A stretch of DNA of 25,702 nt. Origin: Mageeibacillus sp. UBA5436. Its GTDB lineage: Bacteria > Bacillota > Clostridia > Saccharofermentanales > DTU023. Both the position numbers and the translations under genes were made by a program. This document shows, piece by piece, positions 15,946-22,695 of this stretch. Under the pieces are notes generated by a model. The model had not been told where the DNA came from and did not search any database. It was given only the letters and a program-made list of their open reading frames with translations. The stretch's first letter is position 1, and each line of letters opens with the position of its first letter. The stretch covers positions 6,723 through 32,424 of the forward strand of contig DIRM01000022.1 in NCBI GenBank assembly GCA_002427545.1. The letters run 5' to 3'.

Positions 15946-16501
15946 TTATCAAGATAGAGTTCAAGAAATTAGATATCAATTTATAGATCGAAAAAAAAGA
16001 AGAAAAGCAGATATGTTTATGGCACAATGGTTAAATTTTAAAATTGCCATTACGCAAAATCGTTCAGCCCGGACTATTAAAAAACAAGAAGCCGAATTGA
16101 ATAATTTTTTTAATCAACCAGAATTTAAAAAAATGTTTGAGGAAGATGCTAAAAGAACAGAAGCTGCTATATTTTCGGAAATAAAAGATTCAGCTCAGCT
16201 CTATCAAAAATCATGTTCTGAAGATAGTCATTATACATCCAAACTTTTTGGTCTCATGAAAATGAAAAATGATGAAATAGCTAATAAAGCTGGCATGGAA
16301 GTCTACGAAATGATGATACAGACTTTAATGGAAATGGCTGATTGCTTTTGGCGAAATCAAATGATCGCAGCTTTACATCTTGCTTATCAAGATGTTTTCG
16401 GCCAAGAGGCTATAAAAGCAGAGCTTTTTTTTAACAATCCTATAATTTATGAAAAATTTGAAAAAATTATGGATAAAGTCTTAGATGTTGAGGAGAATTA
16501 A
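15935..16501 (+). CDS. Hypothetical helical protein between murJ and hflX
   Basis: A 188-residue protein with no membrane segment or signal. It is highly charged at the N-terminus (IDRKKRRKADMF) and appears all-helical, with Met-rich amphipathic stretches (YEMMIQTLMEMADCFW). I do not recognise a named family. It overlaps the end of murJ by 11 bases, has GGGAG about eight bases before ATG 15935, and ends directly before the hflX start, so it is likely translationally coupled to both. Codon use matches its neighbours. Its place between a cell-wall flippase and a ribosome-associated GTPase says little about its role. Confidence 0.7.
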   Translation: MQDSYQDRVQEIRYQFIDRKKRRKADMFMAQWLNFKIAITQNRSARTIKKQEAELNNFFNQPEFKKMFEEDAKRTEAAIFSEIKDSAQLYQKSCSEDSHYTSKLFGLMKMKNDEIANKAGMEVYEMMIQTLMEMADCFWRNQMIAALHLAYQDVFGQEAIKAELFFNNPIIYEKFEKIMDKVLDVEEN

Positions 16502-17773
16502 TTGAAGGCACAAGAAAATAATAAAGCAATTGTCCTAGGTGTTTATTTAAATTCTCAACATTCAGATAAAGCAATTTTTGAAAATTCTTTGAAAGAATTA
16601 ATTGAATTGACTGAAACAGCTGGCTTAGAAGTGGTTGGCGAAGCTATTCAATATAGAGAAAAATTTGATTCTGCCTATGCGGCTGGATCTGGTAAATTAT
16701 TAGAGATTGCTGAAATAGCGAAAAATCTTGAAGCAGAGACCATAGTACTTGATATCAATTTAACAGGTTCACAAATGCGTAATATCAATGAATTAACAGA
16801 TCTAAAGGTTTTGGATCGAACTTTGATTATTCTTGATATTTTTGCTATGCGTGCCAAAACTGGCGAGGGACGTTTACAGGTAGAAATTGCTCAATTAAAT
16901 GATCGTGCTACTAGACTTGTGGGAGCAGGGAAAGCTTTATCGCGTCTTGGCGGCGGTATCGGCACGAGAGGACCAGGCGAAACACAATTAGAAAGTGATC
17001 GCCGTCATATTCAAAAGCGAATTAATTATTTAAAAGGTAAATTGAAGGATGTACAAAAACAAAGAAATCTAACAAGGACGAATCGTGACAAACAAGAAAT
17101 TTATAAAGTAGCAATTGTTGGTTATACAAATGCGGGAAAATCAACTTTATTAAATGCTTTAGCAGATTCGAATGTTGAGACAATGGATCAAGTTTTTGCT
17201 ACTTTGGACCCTACAGCTAGAAAATTAAGCTACTCTGAAATTCCTATTATTTTAATCGACACAGTTGGTTTTATTCGCAATTTACCTCATCAATTGGTGG
17301 AAGCTTTTCAGTCTACTTTAGAAGAAGTTACTTTTGCAGATTTAATTGTTCAAGTTACAGATATATCGGATCCGGAATTTAAATTACAAGTAGATATTGT
17401 CGAAAAACAATTAGAGGCATTAGATGCTGATGCAAAACCACGAATACATGTCTTTAATAAGGTTGAGAAAGTAGATCCGAGCCTTGTCGAACAAATTAAA
17501 GGAACTAATCGACATGCCATTAAACAAATTTTTGCTTCGGCTTTATATGGCAATGGAATTGAAGAATTACGACAAGCCATTATTGAAGTACCTCAAGCTA
17601 CCATGTTACCATTCCGTTTAGTTGTTCCTTATGATAAATCTAATATTATTTCTGAACTACAAAAAATAGCGGTCGTAGATCAATTAGAATATCAAGATGA
17701 GGGAGCTGAAATTGTTTTTAAAATTAGAAAAAATGATTTGGGAATCATCACACCACTTTTAAATAATAAATAA
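16502..17773 (+). CDS. hflX: GTPase HflX
   Basis: A 423-residue protein with the HflX N-terminal domain (1-195, containing SAYAAGSGKLLEI, DRTLIILDIFAMRAKTGEGR and GGIGTRGPGETQLE at 151-164) and a GTPase domain: G1 GYTNAGKS at 207-214, G3 DTVGF at 253-257, G4 NKVEK at 319-323. HflX binds the large ribosomal subunit and splits stalled or stress-damaged ribosomes. The start is TTG 16502, immediately after the stop of the upstream gene, with GAGGAGA six bases before it. It is the last gene of the murJ cluster; the tandem repeat at 17781-17828 follows. Confidence 0.95.
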   Translation: MKAQENNKAIVLGVYLNSQHSDKAIFENSLKELIELTETAGLEVVGEAIQYREKFDSAYAAGSGKLLEIAEIAKNLEAETIVLDINLTGSQMRNINELTDLKVLDRTLIILDIFAMRAKTGEGRLQVEIAQLNDRATRLVGAGKALSRLGGGIGTRGPGETQLESDRRHIQKRINYLKGKLKDVQKQRNLTRTNRDKQEIYKVAIVGYTNAGKSTLLNALADSNVETMDQVFATLDPTARKLSYSEIPIILIDTVGFIRNLPHQLVEAFQSTLEEVTFADLIVQVTDISDPEFKLQVDIVEKQLEALDADAKPRIHVFNKVEKVDPSLVEQIKGTNRHAIKQIFASALYGNGIEELRQAIIEVPQATMLPFRLVVPYDKSNIISELQKIAVVDQLEYQDEGAEIVFKIRKNDLGIITPLLNNK

Positions 17774-17780
17774 TATGCCA

Positions 17781-17828
17781 ATTGATTGTACTTAAACCAA
17801 TCAAATTGAGTGTACTTAAACTAATCAA
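17781..17828. repeat. Two-copy 24-base tandem repeat between convergent genes
   Basis: Copies at 17781-17804 and 17805-17828 abut exactly and differ at two positions (sixth and eighteenth bases). The shared core is TGTACTTAAAC. Copy 1 is itself an imperfect palindrome: TTGATTG (17782-17788) can pair with CAATCAA (17798-17804). It lies eight bases after the hflX stop, in the 121-base gap before the end of plsC, where no normal terminator is visible. Confidence 0.8.
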
Positions 17829-17894
17829 AAACCAATGAAATTTATCTGCAAAGTTGAACAAAAAACATTAACTTACAATCTCAAGCCTAATGTC

Positions 17895-18659
17895 TTATTC
17901 TTTTGGTTCTTTTGTTTGGTCAATATTTGGTCTTGGTCTCAATTTTCCAACATTTTTTTCTAAATATTCGGCTTCCCTAGCTTTTAACCAGTTTTCGATT
18001 GCTTTGGTAAATTCATCAGCATCTTTATAATCTTGAGGTAGCATTGCTTTGCCATATATTATATTTATAACATTTTTCTTTTTAGTAAAAGTATTTTTGC
18101 GTTTTGGAATTTTATCATAACGAGAAAATACTTCGAAACCACCTTCAATATAGACAGGAATTAACGGAATATCACTTTTCATGGCAATATAGGCTGCTCC
18201 ACTTTGTAATGGTGCAACCAAACCATCGTGAGTTCTAGTGCCTTCTGGATGAACTAAGATGATATTACCTGCTTTAGCTGCTCTACAGGCCATAACTAAG
18301 CCTCGAACAGGATTACCATATCGTTCAACCTCTATACCACGCGCAACGGGTAAAATCATTTTGCCTATGATACCGTGATCTGTTTTAAGATCAGCACCAA
18401 TAAGGGCTGAGAATTTTTTGAAATGATCTTTGGGTAAACCTTTAGCAACCATGAGACCATCAATATAAGTTTGATGATTTGGAGCTATAACATAAGGCAA
18501 ATCATTTGGAATGTTTTCTGAATTTACGTAATTAATTTTAGTGAAAAAGCGCATTAAAAACATCGCAGAAGAGGATAAAAATCTGCCCCATAAAGAACGC
18601 TCATCTGGCAAATTATTTTTATTTGCTTTTACCTTATCATTTTTTAATTTTTCTGCCAT
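17895..18659 (-). CDS. plsC: 1-acyl-sn-glycerol-3-phosphate acyltransferase
   Basis: A 254-residue acyltransferase. The catalytic HX4D motif is His62-Asp67 (APNHQTYID), and the phosphate-binding EGTR is at 139-142 (HPEGTRTHDG). A conserved IPLIPVYIEG segment follows at about 164-173. It transfers an acyl chain to lysophosphatidic acid at the cytoplasmic face of the membrane, giving phosphatidic acid. The N-terminal region (27-40) is moderately hydrophobic and may anchor the protein. ATG 18659 directly follows the tadA stop with no gap; GGAG at the end of tadA is nine bases upstream, so the pair should be translationally coupled. The C-terminus is basic then acidic and probably unstructured. 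Confidence 0.9.
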   Translation of the reverse strand: MAEKLKNDKVKANKNNLPDERSLWGRFLSSSAMFLMRFFTKINYVNSENIPNDLPYVIAPNHQTYIDGLMVAKGLPKDHFKKFSALIGADLKTDHGIIGKMILPVARGIEVERYGNPVRGLVMACRAAKAGNIILVHPEGTRTHDGLVAPLQSGAAYIAMKSDIPLIPVYIEGGFEVFSRYDKIPKRKNTFTKKKNVINIIYGKAMLPQDYKDADEFTKAIENWLKAREAEYLEKNVGKLRPRPNIDQTKEPKE

Positions 18660-19157
18660 TCATGAAATCTCCATTCCATTATCACGACTTTTTTCTAAGC
18701 GTTTTTTTTTGAAGAAAGTTTTAATTTGCTCAGAGCAAACCTCTAATAGTATACCACCATGAAAGCAAGTATGATGATTAATTGATGAAGATTTTAAGTT
18801 TCTTAAGTCTGACAATGATCCACAAGCTCCAGTTTTAGGGTCATAAGCTCCAAAATAAACGTCTTGGATTCTGGCTTGAACAATCGCACCAAAACACATA
18901 ACACAAGGTTCTAAGGTTACAAATAATTGACAATCATCTAAAATCCATCGATTTAATTTTTGGCAAGCTTCTTGAATTGCCAAAATTTCTGCATGTGCGA
19001 TTGCATTATGATCAATTTGACGCCGATTATAGGCTTTAGCAATAACTTGATTGTTATGGACGATGATGGCCCCAACTGGCACATCATCATTTAGTCCAGC
19101 AATTTCAGCTTGCTCTACCGCTAATTGCATATAAAAATTTTGATCGTTATCATTCAA
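18660..19157 (-). CDS. tadA: tRNA-specific adenosine deaminase
   Basis: A 165-residue zinc-dependent deaminase converting A34 to inosine in tRNA-Arg(ACG). The zinc site is His55 in HAE (with catalytic Glu57) plus Cys85 and Cys88 in LEPCVMCFGA; GAYDPKTGACGSL at 103-115 is the usual downstream motif. The N-terminal VPVGAIIVHNNQVIA strand is also conserved. ATG 19157 has AGGTG about ten bases upstream. It heads a two-gene minus-strand unit with plsC and is divergent from the zinc-ribbon gene at 19325. The C-terminal tail is basic and Lys-rich. Confidence 0.95.
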   Translation of the reverse strand: MNDNDQNFYMQLAVEQAEIAGLNDDVPVGAIIVHNNQVIAKAYNRRQIDHNAIAHAEILAIQEACQKLNRWILDDCQLFVTLEPCVMCFGAIVQARIQDVYFGAYDPKTGACGSLSDLRNLKSSSINHHTCFHGGILLEVCSEQIKTFFKKKRLEKSRDNGMEIS

Positions 19158-19228
19158 ATTCGCACCTGCTAAAATAATACTAAATTTCTATCTCAAATAA
19201 ATTGAAATTGTCAGATAAAACATTTAAC

Positions 19229-19257
19229 TTGCTAATTCATTATGTGCTACATATAAT
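19229..19257 (+). promoter_or_regulatory. Sigma-A-type promoter for the gene at 19325
   Basis: TTGCTA (19229-19234), a 17-base spacer and a perfect TATAAT (19252-19257). Transcription would start near 19264. A small hairpin, AGTCC with GGACT (about 19286-19305), lies in the leader just before the GAGG site. Confidence 0.65.
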
Positions 19258-19324
19258 AACATAAGTAAAAAATAATTTAATGATAGTCCGAATTTTTATG
19301 GACTGTGATTTTGTGAGGTAATTA

Positions 19325-20065
19325 ATGAAAGAAGGAATATGTAAAAATTGTGGCTCTATTGTTTTTGTAGATCCCAAAAACGAAAATTGCCATTGCTTGT
19401 TTTGTAATTGTGTTTTTCCCACCTCTGAAGCTCTAGAGATTGCAAAAAATCCAACTGCCTATACTTATCCTAATGAAGAACAACCAGAATATGTTGATGA
19501 AAAAATAAAACAAGAATATGCAAAAAATATTAATTCTTTAGATAAATTGGCTGAATCACAAAAAAAGAATCAAGCGAAGGCAAAAAAGAAACCACAATAT
19601 GCTATTAAGACAAAAGTATTACCAGATATTAATTTATCTGTAAAGCAAGTTGTTATGATGATTGCATGTTTTGCATTAATTGCTTTAGTCTTTTTAGGAG
19701 TCATGTTACCAAAGACCATAAAACGTGATCGTCAAAGAGAAGGAATTACGGCTCAATTTAAAAAAAGCATGACTTCTTCAGAGTTAAAAGAAACGATTGA
19801 CTTTGATGAAGGTTTTGTTATTTCTCATATGGATAATTCACATTTAGATTTGGTCATAAAAGAAAAGCCAAGCAAAGAAGATGCCATCCAAATTTTTAAG
19901 CTTTATTCAGATACACGTGCTTCGGTGATAGGTGATATTTCGGAAGATAAAAAATATAATAATGTTTCTTTACGTATTGCAATACCTGAAGCAGGCGGTT
20001 ATTCTATTTCAAATCAAAATATATCAGATTTAGAAAATCTGGAGAATGTTGAAGAATTACCATAA
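19325..20065 (+). CDS. Membrane-anchored zinc-ribbon protein of unknown function
   Basis: A 246-residue protein. The N-terminus holds a Cys cluster (Cys6, Cys9, Cys22, Cys24, Cys27, Cys29) that reads as a zinc ribbon with extra cysteines. A Lys/Gln-rich linker (about 60-100) leads to one membrane helix at about 107-127, then a C-terminal domain of about 110 residues (DFDEGFVISHMDNSHLDLVIKE region) expected outside. No signal peptide precedes the zinc ribbon, so the ribbon is probably cytoplasmic. The architecture recalls sensor or scaffold proteins with an inside zinc ribbon and an outside domain, but I do not recognise a named family. GAGG lies six bases before ATG 19325, and it has its own promoter. 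Confidence 0.75.
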   Translation: MKEGICKNCGSIVFVDPKNENCHCLFCNCVFPTSEALEIAKNPTAYTYPNEEQPEYVDEKIKQEYAKNINSLDKLAESQKKNQAKAKKKPQYAIKTKVLPDINLSVKQVVMMIACFALIALVFLGVMLPKTIKRDRQREGITAQFKKSMTSSELKETIDFDEGFVISHMDNSHLDLVIKEKPSKEDAIQIFKLYSDTRASVIGDISEDKKYNNVSLRIAIPEAGGYSISNQNISDLENLENVEELP

Positions 20066-20115
20066 AATGATATGAATTATTTCTGCTTGATGATTTGAGA
20101 GAAAAGTTTTTAATT

Positions 20116-20145
20116 TTGTTACATTTATGATTTAGTTTATACAAT
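20116..20145 (+). promoter_or_regulatory. Candidate promoter for a small RNA or attenuated leader
   Basis: TTGTTA (20116-20121), 18-base spacer, TACAAT (20140-20145). Transcription would start near 20152. The region is AT-rich, so chance matches are likely; support comes from the hairpin terminator about 65 bases downstream. Confidence 0.4.
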
Positions 20146-20151
20146 TAATTT

Positions 20152-20246
20152 TGTAATAATAGTAATCAGAAAGTGAGTTTATTTCTAATTCATACTTTTC
20201 TCCTCCAATGTTTAAGCAGTTCCGATTATGTCGGAACTGTTTTCGG
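20152..20246 (+). ncRNA. Candidate trans-acting small RNA or 5' attenuator with CUCCUCC
   Basis: The expected transcript of about 95 bases is largely unstructured at its 5' part and exposes CTCCTCC (20200-20206), the complement of a GGAGGAG Shine-Dalgarno. It ends in the GC-richest hairpin of the window's non-coding DNA. Strong ribosome binding sites in this window (murJ, rapZ, trxA, mscL, hflX) could pair with it in principle. The alternative is a leader attenuator for the MBL hydrolase gene 60 bases downstream. No expression evidence is available. Confidence 0.4.
20214..20246 (+). terminator. Strong intrinsic terminator hairpin upstream of the MBL gene
   Basis: CAGTTCCGA (20217-20225) pairs perfectly with TCGGAACTG (20231-20239) around a five-base loop; three more weaker pairs extend the stem at its foot (20214-20216 with 20240-20242). 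It is followed by TTTT, CGG and TTT. It cannot serve the gene ending at 20065 closely, being 150 bases away, which suggests a separate short transcript. Confidence 0.65.
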
Positions 20247-20307
20247 TTTCGGCAAAATCAGAGCTCAATTATTTAAAACAATAAAATTAGTTTATTTGGA
20301 GAATATT

Positions 20308-21120
20308 ATGGATATTATTTATTTAAATCATAGTGCATTTTATGTAAAATTAGAAAATAAAAATATCTTGATTGATTATGGTAGCATGCCTAAAAGGCCT
20401 CTTAACGGCAGATTGAACAAAGGTATTTTTGATTTTTCTATTTATAAAAGCAAAACAAATTTAATAGGTTATTCATCGCATCGACATGCAGATCATTTTG
20501 ATGAAAATTTAATAAAGCAATTTTTACAAAATAAAATTCCATACATTCTTTCAGACGAAACAGCATTCTCAATTGAAACCTATATGCAAGATAGTAATTT
20601 TTATCGTATCTTGCCGAATTCCTTATGGGAGATTGAAGGTTTAAAAATTGCTAATACGGGTTCAACGGATCAAGGTGGCTCGATACTCTTTCAAGAACAA
20701 AGCGCCAACTATTCTATTTATTATGGTGCCGATTTAGCTGTTTGGGATGATTTTCCAGAATTTTATGAGGGCTTTTCCAAAGAATTCAATTGGTTGTCTG
20801 AAGTTAAAGATCAATTTGCGCCAGTCAAAGTCGCTTTTTTACCAAGTGGAACAGGAGATGGTTATCAAGAAGATCCACTTCTAGATGGTGCGATGCAAAT
20901 GATTAATCTACTTAAACCTGATTTAGTTATTCCTATGCATGGGGCAAATTATCCAGAATATTATCCTGGATTTGTAACGGCAATGCAAAAAAGGTTTGGT
21001 AAAACAAAAATAGATACTGGAACTTTTAATAAATACGATGAGAATATGATTATAGATAAAAAGTTTCAACTTTATTATCCAGAAAAACCTGGTGATATGA
21101 TTCAAATAAACATGAAATGA
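20308..21120 (+). CDS. MBL-fold metallo-hydrolase (UPF0173-like)
   Basis: A 270-residue metallo-beta-lactamase-fold protein. The metal motif HxHxDH is complete: His58, His60, Asp62, His63 in SSHRHADHF. Further conserved elements are the GADLAVWDD segment (probable bridging Asp) and the late IPMHGANYPEYYPGF histidine. The opening MDIIYLNHSAFYVKLENKNILIDYG is the usual first beta-sheet. The substrate is unknown; relatives include UlaG-like lactonases and hydrolases of uncharacterised esters. ATG 20308 has GGAG six bases upstream. An open frame extends upstream to 20173, but it would run through the terminator hairpin. The uridine-kinase-like gene starts 13 bases after it, so the two are probably co-transcribed. 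Confidence 0.85.
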   Translation: MDIIYLNHSAFYVKLENKNILIDYGSMPKRPLNGRLNKGIFDFSIYKSKTNLIGYSSHRHADHFDENLIKQFLQNKIPYILSDETAFSIETYMQDSNFYRILPNSLWEIEGLKIANTGSTDQGGSILFQEQSANYSIYYGADLAVWDDFPEFYEGFSKEFNWLSEVKDQFAPVKVAFLPSGTGDGYQEDPLLDGAMQMINLLKPDLVIPMHGANYPEYYPGFVTAMQKRFGKTKIDTGTFNKYDENMIIDKKFQLYYPEKPGDMIQINMK

Positions 21121-21133
21121 AATAAGAGGTATT

Positions 21134-22126
21134 ATGGCAGAATTAGGTGAGACTAAAGTCATTACAGTCCGTGATTTAGAAAATAAAATTGGTAGTAAAA
21201 AATTTATTAATTATGTAGAAAAATGTGAAACTGATTTTAAAACACAGGTTAAGTATATATCTGATCATGTTTTAGCTAATCAAGAAATTAATATGGTTTT
21301 TCTCTCTGGCCCGACTTCTTCAGGCAAAACAACTTTTTCCAATTTGTTTGCTAAAAGTTTGACTGATGCTGGCAAAAAAACACATTTGATTTCAATGGAC
21401 GATTATTATCGTCAATGTGAACCTCAATATGATGCGCAAGGCAGACCAGACTATGAAAGTATTGATACTATAGAAATGGAGCTATTGCACGAGAATTTAA
21501 TGAAAATTCAAAGAGGTGAGTCTGTTGCAATTCCAACTTTTAATTTTAAAAAACGGTCAAGATACTTCGAAGAACAAAAAAAGATAATGCCACATCCAAA
21601 TGATACTTTTATGATTGAAGGTCTACATGGTCTTTCGGATGAACTATTAAGCTATATTGATCAAGATAGAGTTGCTAAGATATTTATCATGCCTAATGCT
21701 AAATTAATTTCTGATTCTTCAATTCTGGATCAAACCGATATGCGAATTTTACGTCGATTAAGTCGCGATGTTTTTCATCGTGGTTCTACAGCCATTTCTA
21801 CGATAGATTTTTGGCCAATGATAGCTGCATCTGAAGCTAAAATTATACCTGAATATCTTAAAAATGCGGATTTCTATGTTAATTCAGCTTTAGATTATGA
21901 GTATTCAGTTATCGTTCCAAAGGCAAGAGAACAAATAAAAATTTCGCTCAAATTATACGAAGAAGGCAAATTACCTACATCAAGTCATGTCAAACCTGGA
22001 GTTTATTATGCCGATTTAGAACGTGCCTTAAAAGAATCAAGACGTTTATTAAAGGCATGTAATGAGGTACCTCGTATAGACCCAATTGTGGTTCCTGCCG
22101 ATTCAATTTTACAAGAATTCATATAA
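21134..22126 (+). CDS. Uridine kinase-like nucleoside kinase (PRK/UDK family)
   Basis: A 330-residue P-loop kinase. Walker A is GPTSSGKTT at 59-67, and the base/phosphate-accepting segment ISMDDYYR begins at 86. The lid region contains RILRRLSRDVFHRG with arginines typical of the family, and the C-terminal part has ALDYEYSVIVPKARE. Clostridial relatives are often about 550 residues, with an N-terminal TGS and tRNA-synthetase-like domain; here only about 50 residues precede the P-loop, so that region is absent. The expected reaction is phosphorylation of uridine/cytidine, but these relatives are of uncertain specificity. AGAGG lies five bases before ATG 21134. Confidence 0.85.
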   Translation: MAELGETKVITVRDLENKIGSKKFINYVEKCETDFKTQVKYISDHVLANQEINMVFLSGPTSSGKTTFSNLFAKSLTDAGKKTHLISMDDYYRQCEPQYDAQGRPDYESIDTIEMELLHENLMKIQRGESVAIPTFNFKKRSRYFEEQKKIMPHPNDTFMIEGLHGLSDELLSYIDQDRVAKIFIMPNAKLISDSSILDQTDMRILRRLSRDVFHRGSTAISTIDFWPMIAASEAKIIPEYLKNADFYVNSALDYEYSVIVPKAREQIKISLKLYEEGKLPTSSHVKPGVYYADLERALKESRRLLKACNEVPRIDPIVVPADSILQEFI

Positions 22127-22266
22127 GGGTGTCACCCGTTACAAAAATACAAAGCAGTTTGGTCTATGATTTATTTATGTTTGAGTTACGAAAAACAATA
22201 ACAATTATTGTAAATTGAAAATAAATAGTGAATAAGCAAACAGATAAAGAATTTGGAGGAAATTTT

Positions 22267-22584
22267 ATGGCTTTAGAAATCACAGTTGATAATTTTGAGA
22301 ATGAAGTAATTGGTAGTGATTTACCAGTTTTAGTTGACTTTTGGGCAGCATGGTGTGGACCATGCCGTATGGTAGGGCCTGTTGTTGATAAGATTAACGA
22401 TAATTATGAAGGCCGTGTCAAGGTTGCTAAAATTAATGTAGACGAACAAGGTGCTTTAGCAGAGAGATTCCGCGTTTTATCTATTCCAACCCTTTATGTT
22501 TTTAAGAATGGTGAAATAGTTGAAAAATTAGTTGGCGCAAGACCTTATGAAGAATTAGCTGCTGCTTTAGATAAACATCTTTAA
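22267..22584 (+). CDS. trxA: Thioredoxin
   Basis: A 105-residue classical thioredoxin with the active site WCGPC at 29-33 in VDFWAAWCGPCRM, the cis-proline in RVLSIPTLYVFKNG, and the usual C-terminal helix. It reduces cytosolic protein disulfides and is recharged by thioredoxin reductase, which is not in the window. ATG 22267 is chosen because TTTGGAGGA lies six bases upstream; the longer in-frame start at 22228 would read through this site. It appears monocistronic: a 140-base gap precedes it and a strong terminator follows. I see no convincing promoter hexamers in the gap. Confidence 0.97.
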   Translation: MALEITVDNFENEVIGSDLPVLVDFWAAWCGPCRMVGPVVDKINDNYEGRVKVAKINVDEQGALAERFRVLSIPTLYVFKNGEIVEKLVGARPYEELAAALDKHL

Positions 22585-22611
22585 TTTAAATAATTGATTG
22601 TTGTAAAAATT

Positions 22612-22638
22612 AAACCAAGCATTTTGCTTGGTTTTTTT
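22612..22638 (+). terminator. Intrinsic terminator after trxA
   Basis: AAACCAAGCA (22612-22621) pairs with TGCTTGGTTT (22625-22634) around a three-base loop, with a run of seven or more T at the end of the stem. It lies 27 bases after the trxA stop. Confidence 0.92.
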
Positions 22639-22680
22639 GTGCAAAATTATTCTGATAATTTTTATGAAGATAATGAATTA

Positions 22681-22689
22681 TGCTAAGAT
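22681..22689 (+). promoter_or_regulatory. Extended -10 promoter directly before nnr, suggesting a leaderless transcript
   Basis: TGC-TAAGAT ends six bases before the nnr ATG (22696). With the usual 6-7 base distance from -10 to the start point, transcription would begin at or next to the A of ATG. No Shine-Dalgarno is present. The hexamer has a G at position 4, and no clear -35 is seen. Confidence 0.4.
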
Positions 22690-22695
22690 ATACCC

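Noticed and set aside
20208..20276. Small 22-codon open frame beginning after CTCCTCC
   Set aside because: No Shine-Dalgarno precedes it and it reads straight through the hairpin; more likely a chance frame.
20173..20307. Upstream extension of the MBL hydrolase to a GTG at 20173
   Set aside because: The extension runs through the terminator hairpin and lacks a ribosome binding site; ATG 20308 has GGAG at proper spacing and fits the family N-terminus.
22127..22137. GGGTG-T-CACCC palindrome after the uridine-kinase-like gene
   Set aside because: Only 4-5 base pairs with a minimal loop and no T-tract, so it is not a convincing terminator; no other role is evident.
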